Positions 53,201 through 61,526 of a stretch of DNA of 64,000 nt are shown here, piece by piece. The notes beneath the pieces were generated by a model. That model did not search any database, was not told the origin of the DNA, and saw only the letters and a list, made by a program, of their open reading frames with translations. The stretch's first letter is position 1. Each line of letters opens with the position of its first letter. A program made the position numbers and the translations under genes. Source of the DNA: Litoribaculum gwangyangense (GTDB lineage Bacteria; Bacteroidota; Bacteroidia; Flavobacteriales; Flavobacteriaceae); contig NZ_BAABJW010000004.1 in the NCBI RefSeq assembly GCF_039543505.1, positions 434,001-498,000 of the forward strand, written 5' to 3'.

Positions 53201-55177
53201 TAAATCAAATAATAATGTGTCATTTACATCATCATTATCATCACAAAGTGCAAAGTCACCTGTATCTGTTCCTGTCAATAATAAATTGGTATGTATTTCA
53301 AAAGGAACAATCGAGTAGCAACCAGAGGCATTATCAACAATTCTTAGATAAAGTGTTGCAGAACCAGGTTCATTAATGGCATTGGTGTACTGGTAATTTG
53401 ATTCGTCAGCAATGATGTTATCACCAGTTTCGGCATCTGCAAAACTAATGTGAAATGTTGTAGTAACACCTGTTAAACCATTTAAGATATCATCAATCAC
53501 TTCAGTTAAATCAAATGTAGCATTTCCATCAAGGTCGCGATCACAAGCATCAAGGTATTGTGTATCTCTATTTACGATGGGGCTTATGGTAACATTAACA
53601 TTTAATACGGTGGTAGTTACACAGCCAGTAACAGTATCTACTATTCTTACGTAAACTAAATCTGTAGGGCTATTGGAATTGATATATGGGATAGGTATAG
53701 GGTTGTTACCAGAATTGGCATCTAACATATTGTAGTGGTAGGTAACAAATAAGTTGTTGTTTCCATTTGTTATTTCGTCATTCTTTTCAGATAAATATAT
53801 AACTGCAAAACCATCAGGGAAATCATCAGTATCACAAACTTCCAAAGGGGTTGGGTTTACTATATTGGGTATTGGGTTTACTATTAAATTAAATGTAGTG
53901 TATGAATAGCAATTACTGTCCAGATCATCTATTCTAACATAAATGGTTTGAGGATTTGTGGTATTGGCAATTGGTGTAAGTATGGGATTAGTATTGCTCC
54001 TTGCATCAGCATCAGAAAAATGATAGGAAAAATCATAATTGGTAAAGGGAATATTAGCAATTAATTCGGAATCTTTTAAGCTAAGGTCAAATATTTCAAT
54101 TTCATCAGTAGAGTCATCACATAATTCAAAATTACTAATAGCACTTATAGGTTCTTCAGTATTTAAAACAACAATAATTTCATCTTCCTCTAAACAATTT
54201 GAACCATTAACTGGCACTGAAACTTCAACTCTATATGTGCCGTCCTGAACAGCATTAAATGTCGCATTAGTTGCTCCAGAAATTAAAATACCATTTCTGT
54301 ACCAAGCATATGATGCTAAAGGATTTTGTAAATCAGCATTTAATGTCACAGAGCCTGCACAAGTTTCAATATCTGGACCCAAGTCTAGAATCCTAAAACT
54401 ATCTCCTTCTATAAATACCGCTGAATCAAAAGTCCCATCTGTTTGGTCGGCAATAATTAATTTGATGTGATATGTTACATTAGGGACAATGCTTCCAGAA
54501 GCAGTTAACACGGTTGTTCTCCCATTGTAATTGGTATCTCCAATATTGTAACCATCAAAATATTGATCGTTCTCAGCAGCACAAACTCCAAAAATTTCAT
54601 CGTGAATGGTGTTGGTGTTTACCGGTGTAGTGGTTCCAGGAACTAATGCAATGTTTTGGTAAGGATTTGTAGTACCTGCTTCTCTTATAAGAAAGACAAA
54701 ACCATCGGAGAATTGGCATGGATTTATACCAAAATATTCTTCAGAAGCCAATAGATAATTGAACTGAAATTGATTTGAGATCGATACAAAATCAAATTCA
54801 ATAGATGTCGCATTCACCGTATTGGTTATACCTAGGGCGGTTTCCAAATCAGGGTCTGTTCCCCAAGTGGAAGAACCTTCACTTAAAGTTGGTGTTCTAA
54901 CTGCATTACCTCCAGATGCTGCAGCGCCTGTAGAAAGCATGATACCATTTTCAAAAGGAAAATTGGAGCCAGCTCTTTCAAAATAGGCGTAACTGTTTAA
55001 TCCTGTTGAATTACCATTAACCGATGAACTAATATTTGAAATATCGACACAACCATCAACCAAATTATTCTGGATAAGAGCCTCTAAACCCACACTATCA
55101 TCTACAGAAATTTGTTGAGAAAAAGCAAAATTACTACTGCATATACATATAATTAAGATGTAGTAAAAAAATCTCAT
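50267..55177 (-). CDS. Giant T9SS type B secreted protein with choice-of-anchor L domain and 11 Cys-Asp modules
   Basis: The 1636-residue protein has a signal peptide (residues 1-21, ending FAFSQ). A choice-of-anchor L domain follows at about residues 28-265 (GLEALIQNNLVDGCVDISNI, LLASEEYFG). An Ig-like unit comes next, and then about eleven tandem modules of 90-95 residues over roughly residues 355-1390. Each module starts with a cysteine-aspartate cluster (such as CDDDFDGFLDFNL), continues with VTYF/ISFH, and ends near TGCY or similar. The type B sorting domain has FTPNNDAIFDTWHIVGI and GWDGTFNGQNMPSDDYWF. Cys pairs in each module and the Asp clusters suggest disulfides and calcium. Surface adhesion is inferred, not shown. 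Confidence 0.9.
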   Translation of the reverse strand: MRFFYYILIICICSSNFAFSQQISVDDSVGLEALIQNNLVDGCVDISNISSSVNGNSTGLNSYAYFERAGSNFPFENGIMLSTGAAASGGNAVRTPTLSEGSSTWGTDPDLETALGITNTVNATSIEFDFVSISNQFQFNYLLASEEYFGINPCQFSDGFVFLIREAGTTNPYQNIALVPGTTTPVNTNTIHDEIFGVCAAENDQYFDGYNIGDTNYNGRTTVLTASGSIVPNVTYHIKLIIADQTDGTFDSAVFIEGDSFRILDLGPDIETCAGSVTLNADLQNPLASYAWYRNGILISGATNATFNAVQDGTYRVEVSVPVNGSNCLEEDEIIVVLNTEEPISAISNFELCDDSTDEIEIFDLSLKDSELIANIPFTNYDFSYHFSDADARSNTNPILTPIANTTNPQTIYVRIDDLDSNCYSYTTFNLIVNPIPNIVNPTPLEVCDTDDFPDGFAVIYLSEKNDEITNGNNNLFVTYHYNMLDANSGNNPIPIPYINSNSPTDLVYVRIVDTVTGCVTTTVLNVNVTISPIVNRDTQYLDACDRDLDGNATFDLTEVIDDILNGLTGVTTTFHISFADAETGDNIIADESNYQYTNAINEPGSATLYLRIVDNASGCYSIVPFEIHTNLLLTGTDTGDFALCDDNDDVNDTLLFDLFVVQNNIANDLPGTITVTFFETEADRDSNTNALDKSQLYPAVSPQVLYIRIDNGECIENTEITLLVNPILLFDNVVLPYCDNDDDGIASIDLHSLDDIITNGNINFTVTYFDNPTDADINNIANQLPPFYNNTNSIETLYARIESINSGCATVNPFQIEVLVAPSTTTPSDIIICDTTDGNPDGFSIINLNDKIPEIVPSTSGLQIDFFTSLDDANNNTNMIPTSNRDAYNTNTQTIYIRIEDIVSGTGCYAIEFFEAIINTSPVIPSGIEFKVCEDDGDSFADFLLVENDPAILNGQTGKEVYYFEDPIDATNGNLANAIDKNSLYQNISSPQTIYVRVENTTDPSCFNTSSIIIQVAPDPIYDPIIDYLVCDDDSNDGRNEFDLAAKAEEIKLTSPDELNISFHLNPIDAGNNSNPLPATYTNVTNPQSLYVRIESDDSLCYIVEELGINIIATPDITEVTAPLIECDADYDGFTTFDLTTADFQILDRVQSNLSVNYFENLSDINPNDGRDNTNEIPNPTAFISNTQTVYIKVVNLLTGCYSINSLDLIVNLPPPINTIGTIEICDNETDTYNLSLINALVVDDTSSVNISFHNAFNDADDNLSPLNNIYNYTLNNHTIYIRVSDISTGCHITTSFNLQINPNPVSNTPFDLIDCDDDFDGFLDFNLLSQNSAILGSLSPLDYTITYYSDINDANTKTNPLSLTHSGFNEEIIFARLENNNTGCFDVTQFTIYVNPLPIIPIDDFVPLCINDLPLIIDAYTGNPDDTYLWSTGATTSQIQLDNPNQIGDYFVTATTPNSNSNDCSYTKNFTVIESENANINFTTKVDFADPNSITIDISGIGDYVFILDDGEPQTSNVFENVTYGLHIITIRDLNGCKDVTTEVVVIDIPKFFTPNNDAIFDTWHIVGISEIPGTIVYIYNRYGKLLKTLPHTSVGWDGTFNGQNMPSDDYWFVANVIQNGESFEVKGHFALKR

Positions 55178-55315
55178 AGATTGTAGGCTTTTCTATTTGG
55201 GTTTATTTGGTGAAAATTAATCCTTTATTAAAGGAAAAATTTAAACGAAATGTAGATTTTTTTTTATTTAAACCCAAAAATATTAGGGTAAATACAATTT
55301 AATTGGTTGTTTCGT

Positions 55316-58036
55316 TTAATATTTAAGAGTAAAATGGTTTTTAAAAATTCGTCCATCTTGCAATTTTACTGAAAACCAATAGTCATCACTGGGCAGTTTA
55401 CCACCGTTGAAAGTACCATCCCAACCATTTCCAATGGGGTCTAATTCCTTAACCAACTTACCAAACCTATTAAAAATGAGTATTTTGGTGTTAGGTTGAA
55501 ACATTTCTGAGACTCCATAAACTTGCCAAGTATCATTGTAGCCATCATCATTTGGAGTGAAAAATTTAGGGAAACCAATTACCGAAACACCAGTATTTAC
55601 CTCTCCACAATCATTTTTAATATCTCTAACATAAATTGTGTAGATGCCTGGAGATACGTTTTCAAAAACATTGCTTTCTTGGTAAGGAGCCACTAATATG
55701 TTATTACTATCAACCAAACTGTACTCATAAAGCCCCTCACCCGAGACGAATACGGTAATCGTATTATTAGTGGTAACATCCAAAACTTCTATAGATTCAA
55801 AGGAGGCTAGGTTTGATGGCTCAACGTTTATGGTTCTTATTTTGGAGCAACCATTGGCATTGGTTACAGTGACATTAAAAGCACCAGCTTGGTTCACTTG
55901 AATTTCATAAGTATTCTCACCGGATGACCAATTGTAACTGTAATTATTTGGTGAATCATTTAATAACGCTGCATTAATGGCAATACTTTCAGGGAATTTG
56001 TTTAAACAATAATATACAACATCCTGGGTTGCAATATCGGGCAATTCCAAAACAGTAAGAGTTAATTCGCTAATGCCATAACAATTATTGTCGTTTTCTA
56101 CTCGGGCAAAAATGGTTTGGCTAAATGGTTTGGTATTGGTGTATGATGTATTTAAGACATTCTGCTCCAGAAGGGCATCATCATAGGTTTCATAATATGA
56201 AATATCCAATCCAGTTATAGGTAGGCTATTCAGAATTAAATTATCGGCATCATTTAAATTAAATTCATATAGTCCATCTTCAATACCATCATCATCACAT
56301 AAAGGAGGAAAAGCAACATCATTTACGTCTGTAACACTTACATCCAGTGTTAATTCAGAATAGCTGCTGCATCCAGTTTCATTATTTATAACTTCAACAT
56401 ATATTATTTGGGGGTTTATGGTATTCCTAAAAAAAGTATCATTGATAGGAATGGTTCTACTGGGGTCTGTATAAAATCTGGTATTTAAACCAGAAACTCC
56501 ACCATTCAAACTGTTATTGGCCTCAGTGAGATTGAACAAGGTGCGTCCATCAGGAACACCATCTTCATCACATTGTAATAATGTAAAATTAAAAGCTTCG
56601 GGATTTGGATTGAATTCAACAAATGCTTGTCCTTCAATAGCACAATCCCCATTGTTTGGATCGATGTATACTTCATATCTACCTGCTTCAAAAACCTCTA
56701 AATCAAAATCTGTATCCCCCAAAACTACATTGTCTTTTGTCCATATGTAGGTGGCTCCAGGAATAATTTCTGAACTTAAGATGTAAGTATCCCCATCACA
56801 AATTGCTAGGTTGCTAGAGCTTTCACCATTTTTAATAATATCAATTTCTGTGTTGAAAAATGAAGCAATAAATGGTGGTAATCCCTGTGAAGATCTAAAA
56901 GGAGACAAATTGATGGCATTATGGATATAATTACACCCCAACCCAACGGTATTTGGGTTTTGTATAACCCCTAAATTTGGTAAGCCTTGATTATAGGTGG
57001 CACTCAGAGCTCTATAAATTTTACCATCGGGACCTAATTGCAATCCGCCACGGTAAAGGTCACGATTTTCTAAAGTAATTTGAGTTCCTTGGATATCGGC
57101 TTCATTCAAATTAAACTGTGTTAACGTGGATTTATGATTGTTTGGATTTTCTGAACTTTGAGGGTTTTCTCTATCAAAAAAATCATTGGAAGCATGAATA
57201 TAAAGCAATTGACTATTAGGTGAGAATTCAACACCATAAGGAAATATACCCCCATTACCGGAGTTAATGGTTAATTGTTGCTGATTTAATAATTTACCAG
57301 TAGACACGTCAAAATCATAAATATATAATCCACCACCAACATTGGCACTCGCAACTTTAGTGCCATCTGGAGATAATTTTAAATAGCCTCTGGCATCTGT
57401 TATAAATAAATTAAAATTTGATTTTACAGAGGAGGTATTTACCCCTTTACTGGTAACCTCGAAAGCGTGGTACGTGTTAAAAGAATCTGTATTACCATTT
57501 TCTGAGGCCAAAGTAACTACCCAAATAGATTTAGTAATACAATCTTTTAAAACAGCAGTAATTTTTTCTGAACAGATAGGTAATAGGTTGGTATTTTTAA
57601 CAACCACAGCACCTAAGCCACCATCTAAAGTCATATCTATTTCAGAATAATTTAGCCCAAAATCAAATCCATCCAAACGATTGTCAACTGTAAAAACGTA
57701 ATAAATATTTTCGGCTTGTGGTTTCGGAACAATAATAGCAGATTGCGTACTTGAAGAATCGCCATTAAGCCCAAAGCCATTTTGCATTATACTATGGTTT
57801 TGGTTCCAAATGGTTATACCGTCAGTGTAGAACAATAAATTACCAAAATCATCAGATATGGAAGCACACCCTTCACGTGTGTTTAATTGGCCATCTTGTG
57901 GTCTTGTAATGGTGTTATTTCCAAGATTGAATTTAATGCTTGCATTTTCTCCAAAATACCAGTTTGAAGCTTCGAATTGTCCAAAAACACTCAGGCCTAT
58001 AATACTAAAAACGGCAAGTAATATTCCTTTTTTCAT
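55316..58036 (-). CDS. T9SS type B secreted protein with beta-propeller-like N-terminus
   Basis: The 906-residue protein has a signal peptide (residues 1-19, ending VFGQ). A propeller-like region at about 22-400 includes WYFGENASIKFN, GNLLFYTDGITIWN and KLSPDGTKVA. An Ig-like unit follows, and then two Cys-Asp modules (CDEDGVPDGRTLFNLT, CDDDGIEDGLYEFNLN). The type B sorting domain has FTPNDDGYNDTWQVYG and IFNRFGKLVKEL. It starts 28 bases after the ABC permease ends and is the first of three tandem proteins with the same C-terminal design. Confidence 0.9.
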   Translation of the reverse strand: MKKGILLAVFSIIGLSVFGQFEASNWYFGENASIKFNLGNNTITRPQDGQLNTREGCASISDDFGNLLFYTDGITIWNQNHSIMQNGFGLNGDSSSTQSAIIVPKPQAENIYYVFTVDNRLDGFDFGLNYSEIDMTLDGGLGAVVVKNTNLLPICSEKITAVLKDCITKSIWVVTLASENGNTDSFNTYHAFEVTSKGVNTSSVKSNFNLFITDARGYLKLSPDGTKVASANVGGGLYIYDFDVSTGKLLNQQQLTINSGNGGIFPYGVEFSPNSQLLYIHASNDFFDRENPQSSENPNNHKSTLTQFNLNEADIQGTQITLENRDLYRGGLQLGPDGKIYRALSATYNQGLPNLGVIQNPNTVGLGCNYIHNAINLSPFRSSQGLPPFIASFFNTEIDIIKNGESSSNLAICDGDTYILSSEIIPGATYIWTKDNVVLGDTDFDLEVFEAGRYEVYIDPNNGDCAIEGQAFVEFNPNPEAFNFTLLQCDEDGVPDGRTLFNLTEANNSLNGGVSGLNTRFYTDPSRTIPINDTFFRNTINPQIIYVEVINNETGCSSYSELTLDVSVTDVNDVAFPPLCDDDGIEDGLYEFNLNDADNLILNSLPITGLDISYYETYDDALLEQNVLNTSYTNTKPFSQTIFARVENDNNCYGISELTLTVLELPDIATQDVVYYCLNKFPESIAINAALLNDSPNNYSYNWSSGENTYEIQVNQAGAFNVTVTNANGCSKIRTINVEPSNLASFESIEVLDVTTNNTITVFVSGEGLYEYSLVDSNNILVAPYQESNVFENVSPGIYTIYVRDIKNDCGEVNTGVSVIGFPKFFTPNDDGYNDTWQVYGVSEMFQPNTKILIFNRFGKLVKELDPIGNGWDGTFNGGKLPSDDYWFSVKLQDGRIFKNHFTLKY

Positions 58037-58064
58037 CTTTACATAGCAAATGCCTGTAAAGATA

Positions 58065-58892
58065 TTACAAATCCCGCTTTTTTAATAATCTGTACGATAA
58101 AAAGATAAATACGGCAGTCCAACCTAAAACAATAGCAATTTCATACCAATGAACTGTATAGTCATAAGATAATTCAGCCTTATCAGGAAATTTGGTCATT
58201 GCGATTCTTTGAAAAGGTTGATCTATGAGTTTATACATGGATTCCAAAGGCATGAAGTTTTTAATTTTAAAAGCATCACTGGCATTTCCAAAAATTTCAT
58301 AAGCACCCCAAAATACCAACCATTCTACTAAGTAGAGAATGAACAAGAATGCCAATGCAAAAGCGGAACGTTTCACAAGCATTCCAAAAAACAAACACAA
58401 ACTAAAAAAACCAACTAGTTTAACCAAATAGGCCACTAGGAAGTTAGTTTCCCTTAGTATGATATTAAATTCATTATAACTGGAATAATAGAGACCAATA
58501 CATAGTGAAATTAACCCTATTAAAATGGTTGATAACATTGAAAAGAAAACAATAGTATAGAATTTTGACAAAATGAATTCTCTTTTGCTTAACCCATCTA
58601 TTAAGTTTTGCTTCAGGGTTTTGTTACTATATTCATTACCAATCATGCTTACTACAACAATGGCAAAAAAGAATTTGAATTGGGCCGCAAAAAAGGTAGT
58701 TAAATGCCAAATAATTGGAAAGTTAAAAACACCCAATTCACCCAATTCTAAGGTAAAAAAACCAAAAACATTTATTTTTAATGAGGATAGAAGGATTACA
58801 AAAAATGGTAATATGAAAGATACAAAAATTAGTATTTTACTAGTTCTATTAAGTAATAGTTTTTGTAATTCTAAATTTAAAAGTCTTAGCAT
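58065..58892 (-). CDS. ABC transporter permease (ABC-2 type)
   Basis: The 275-residue protein has six hydrophobic segments (about residues 17-38, 58-80, 104-130, 148-170, 177-200 and 245-265). The first loop contains MIGNEYSNKTLKQNLIDGLS, the typical coupling region of ABC-2 permeases. It begins 10 bases after the ATPase gene ends. The substrate is unknown. Confidence 0.88.
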   Translation of the reverse strand: MLRLLNLELQKLLLNRTSKILIFVSFILPFFVILLSSLKINVFGFFTLELGELGVFNFPIIWHLTTFFAAQFKFFFAIVVVSMIGNEYSNKTLKQNLIDGLSKREFILSKFYTIVFFSMLSTILIGLISLCIGLYYSSYNEFNIILRETNFLVAYLVKLVGFFSLCLFFGMLVKRSAFALAFLFILYLVEWLVFWGAYEIFGNASDAFKIKNFMPLESMYKLIDQPFQRIAMTKFPDKAELSYDYTVHWYEIAIVLGWTAVFIFLSYRLLKKRDL

Positions 58893-58902
58893 GAGGTTGG
58901 GT

Positions 58903-59805
58903 TTAGTTATTTTGGTTATCGGTTAATTGTAAAAATTGCTCTTCCAAACTTTCTTTGCGTTGTACTAAATGGGTAAGTATAATACCTTTTTCAAATAGAA
59001 ATTTATTAAAATCATCCGATTTCATAGGTTCATTCAAAAAGGCGGTCACCAAATGGTCGTGTACTTTGATTTTTCCAAAGCTTTTGTTATTTTCTAATAA
59101 CTTAACTAACTCATCTTGTTTATCACATTTCAATTCAAAAAATCCGTGACTGGAAATCATTTCATCAACGCGTCCAGAATATAATTTCACACCTTTTCTA
59201 AGTACTACCACATGAGAACAAACTTTTTCAACTTCATCTAATAAATGTGAAGCCAATAAAATAGTGGTACCTTGCCTAGCAATTTGCTTAATAATTTCCC
59301 TAATTTGGTGGATTCCTTGGGGATCTAGCCCGTTGGTAGGTTCATCAAGAATTAAAATTTCGGGGTCATTCAATAGGGCAGATGCAATCGCTAAACGCTG
59401 TTTCATACCTAACGAGTAGGTTCTGAATTTGCTATCTTTTCGTTCTAAAAGGCCGACAATTTCAAGTTTTTCATCAATCTTACTCTTGTTTACACCTTTT
59501 ATTTTGCAAACCAACTTTAAGTTTTGTGAAGCCGTCATGTATGGATAAAAATTGGGACGTTCTATAATGGCTCCAACCTTTTTTAAGGCATTATGTGTGG
59601 TAGTATTTCCGTCAAACCAATGAAAACTGCCTTCAGTTTTATTAATCACATTTAAAACAATACCAAGCGTGGTGGATTTTCCACTTCCATTAGGTCCTAA
59701 AATACCATATACATTACCTTTGTTTATAGTGAAAGAGAGATCTTTTACTGCGGTTAAATAGCCAAATTTTTTAGTGAGATTGTTAATTGTAAGAATAGGT
59801 TCCAA
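58903..59805 (-). CDS. ABC transporter ATP-binding protein
   Basis: The 300-residue ATPase has Walker A GPNGSGKST (about 39-47), signature YSLGMKQRLAIASALL, Walker B ILILDEPTNGLDP and the switch His in LLASHLLDEVEK. It resembles the bacitracin/lantibiotic-export (BcrA-like) group, but that group is broad and no immunity role is claimed. It is the first gene of the pair with the permease. A TACTTTTG box is found about 50 bases upstream. Confidence 0.92.
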   Translation of the reverse strand: MEPILTINNLTKKFGYLTAVKDLSFTINKGNVYGILGPNGSGKSTTLGIVLNVINKTEGSFHWFDGNTTTHNALKKVGAIIERPNFYPYMTASQNLKLVCKIKGVNKSKIDEKLEIVGLLERKDSKFRTYSLGMKQRLAIASALLNDPEILILDEPTNGLDPQGIHQIREIIKQIARQGTTILLASHLLDEVEKVCSHVVVLRKGVKLYSGRVDEMISSHGFFELKCDKQDELVKLLENNKSFGKIKVHDHLVTAFLNEPMKSDDFNKFLFEKGIILTHLVQRKESLEEQFLQLTDNQNN

Positions 59806-59852
59806 GCTATAATGGTTTTAATGCCAATGGTTAAATTAGCAGTGGTTAGTTA

Positions 59853-59860
59853 CAAAAGTA
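59853..59860 (-). promoter_or_regulatory. Putative -7 box of the ABC ATPase gene (TACTTTTG)
   Basis: The minus-strand TACTTTTG is an exact TAnnTTTG match with a predicted leader of about 42 bases. The region is shared with the divergent gene at 59931. Confidence 0.4.
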
Positions 59861-59906
59861 TGACGATGGTCTTCAATTTTTGTTACAATGATATTAATAA
59901 AAGCTT

Positions 59907-59914
59907 TAAATTTG
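59907..59914 (+). promoter_or_regulatory. Putative -7 box of the gene at 59931 (TAAATTTG)
   Basis: TAAATTTG matches TAnnTTTG exactly. TTG occurs 24 bases upstream (59880-59882), somewhat farther than the usual 19. The start would leave a leader of about ten bases. Confidence 0.45.
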
Positions 59915-59930
59915 AATAAGTTACAAGTGT

Positions 59931-60992
59931 ATGCAAGATTTAAAAATATCTAAAAAAAAGCCGTCGTTTCCTATATCATCAAAGTTACACGATTATTTAA
60001 CGGAGTATAACAGAAATATAAAAATACCTATTTTTTATGATGATTTGTTACGTTTTCAAGGGTCCATTGTAGTGTATGATAAAGAGGATAACGACACGCT
60101 TTGGATACGGGTTTACTATAGTGATTTTGAAAGGGAAGAAATTGATTTGTCCCTAAAAAAAGTATATACCATTTTACATTCTGACGGAAATGAAGACACC
60201 ATACCTTTTTTAAATGTGGATGCTATTGATTACTGTACTTTCGGGAATTCTAAACCTTTCCGCATCAAAATCAGAAATATTTTAAACGATAATTACACCT
60301 ATTTTTATGTAAAAACGGCTGATGCTTCAAGGGTTTATGGGCTGGAATTGGAACATATGCTGTCGCCTTATAACTTGAATTTTTTAGTTTACAAAAATAC
60401 GTTGATTGAAGAGCATATTGCGGGTATTCCAGGAGACGACTTCATTAAGAATTTTTTGGATAAATGCGATAAATCTGAAAAATCTCAAATAGCGAAAGAG
60501 TTTGTTAAGTTTAACGAGCGATGTATGATTCGGCTTTTGGGCGATATGCGATCTTACAATTATGTGATTGTTCCCACGCATGATTTTGACCATGTGGTTT
60601 ATAAGATTCGTCCTATTGATTTTGATCAGCAGTCCTACGAAGGGAAGTTCAATATTTACCGTCCTCAGTTTTTTAAAGAGAATTTAAAAATGGTGGAGTT
60701 GGTTACAGAAAGTATGCAAAAACTATCCATACACCAATATAAAACTGAAGAACGTTCTATTTTGGTAAAACGCTTAAAAAGTTTTCACGATAGAATAGAC
60801 GAACTCTTGGCCTGTATGTTGGAAGATTCTATTTCTAAAGAAGAAAATATTGATTTACTCAAGACTACCATTTTTGAATACACCCAAGATATCAATTTTA
60901 AAAATTGCAAGAATATGGGTGAAATTTTAAAGTTTTCCTTGGAGTTTTTAACGCGTAATTATGAGAATGTTAATTTGGAGAATTTGAAATGA
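59931..60992 (+). CDS. Conserved hypothetical protein with kinase-like signature
   Basis: The 353-residue cytoplasmic protein is not a named family to me. Residues of about 25-115 are beta-rich. From residue 120 the order of motifs resembles a protein-kinase-like fold: YFYVKTADA with a candidate ATP-binding Lys128, LELEHML with Glu139/Glu141, and a hinge-like LIEEHIAGIPGDDFI (158-172). A catalytic-loop-like RLLGDMRSYNYVI follows (Asp205 and Asn210 with the D-x4-N spacing), then RPIDFDQQ with Asp230 as the DFG-type metal ligand. HipA-like and phosphotransferase-like kinases share this order. The C-terminal 100 residues are helical. Real function is unknown. Confidence 0.75.
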   Translation: MQDLKISKKKPSFPISSKLHDYLTEYNRNIKIPIFYDDLLRFQGSIVVYDKEDNDTLWIRVYYSDFEREEIDLSLKKVYTILHSDGNEDTIPFLNVDAIDYCTFGNSKPFRIKIRNILNDNYTYFYVKTADASRVYGLELEHMLSPYNLNFLVYKNTLIEEHIAGIPGDDFIKNFLDKCDKSEKSQIAKEFVKFNERCMIRLLGDMRSYNYVIVPTHDFDHVVYKIRPIDFDQQSYEGKFNIYRPQFFKENLKMVELVTESMQKLSIHQYKTEERSILVKRLKSFHDRIDELLACMLEDSISKEENIDLLKTTIFEYTQDINFKNCKNMGEILKFSLEFLTRNYENVNLENLK

Positions 60993-60994
60993 AA

Positions 60995-61504
60995 TTAATT
61001 CCAGTTTTCGTCAAAGTCTAGATTATCATAGTCATCCAAATCCAAACCATCTTCAAATTCATCAAAATCGTCATCGTCTGCTTCAAATAATTTTTCGGGA
61101 GCATTATCGGGCACTTGCCCTTGAACAAACATGAGGTTAGGGTAGTCATGCCCTTCAGTTTCGTCAACAATTTCAGCAAGTTCTACAAAGAAAGTCCACA
61201 TGCTTAAAAAGTCGTAAACATATATAAGTTTTGGTGAAATTTCATGAACTACATCATTAATCGCCGTTTCATTCATTAATCGTGCAGAAGCATCTTCACT
61301 TAAATCGAATAATGAAATTTCTTCTCCTTGGTTCCATTGATCGTCACTAATATAAAAGGATGCCATTTCGGTGCCATCAAATCCAAAAGACTGTGTGATG
61401 ATGTTATGTAAATCTTCAAGAGTATCCGTTTCACGAATTTCTAAATCACGAAAAATATCTTCATCGGTGTCATTATCTAAAATAACTCTAAATCTGTAGA
61501 TCAT
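60995..61504 (-). CDS. pRiA4b ORF-3-like acidic protein
   Basis: The 169-residue protein opens with MIYRFRVILDNDTDEDIFRD and contains TLEDLHNIITQSFGFDGTEM and SFYISDDQWNQGEEI. These features resemble the plasmid pRiA4b ORF-3-like domain. The last 35 residues are almost all acidic (Asp/Glu runs). Although database names tie this family to mobile elements, no transposase or inverted repeat is near. It follows heme A synthase by 22 bases on the same strand and is convergent with the kinase-like gene, 2 bases apart. Confidence 0.8.
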   Translation of the reverse strand: MIYRFRVILDNDTDEDIFRDLEIRETDTLEDLHNIITQSFGFDGTEMASFYISDDQWNQGEEISLFDLSEDASARLMNETAINDVVHEISPKLIYVYDFLSMWTFFVELAEIVDETEGHDYPNLMFVQGQVPDNAPEKLFEADDDDFDEFEDGLDLDDYDNLDFDENWN

Positions 61505-61526
61505 AATGAAAAATTAAAATGCAAAT

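Noticed and set aside
51387..53376. Several open frames antisense to the giant T9SS genes
   Set aside because: They mirror the repeated Asp/Asn codons of the sense modules and have no start context or family resemblance.
50267..55177. CRISPR-like array suggested by regular spacing
   Set aside because: The period of about 280 bases follows protein modules in one continuous frame; there are no short identical repeats with unique spacers.
60995..61504. Mobile element remnant, because relatives are named IS1096 passenger or pRiA4b ORF-3
   Set aside because: No transposase, inverted repeats or target duplications are near, and it sits in a tidy housekeeping operon.
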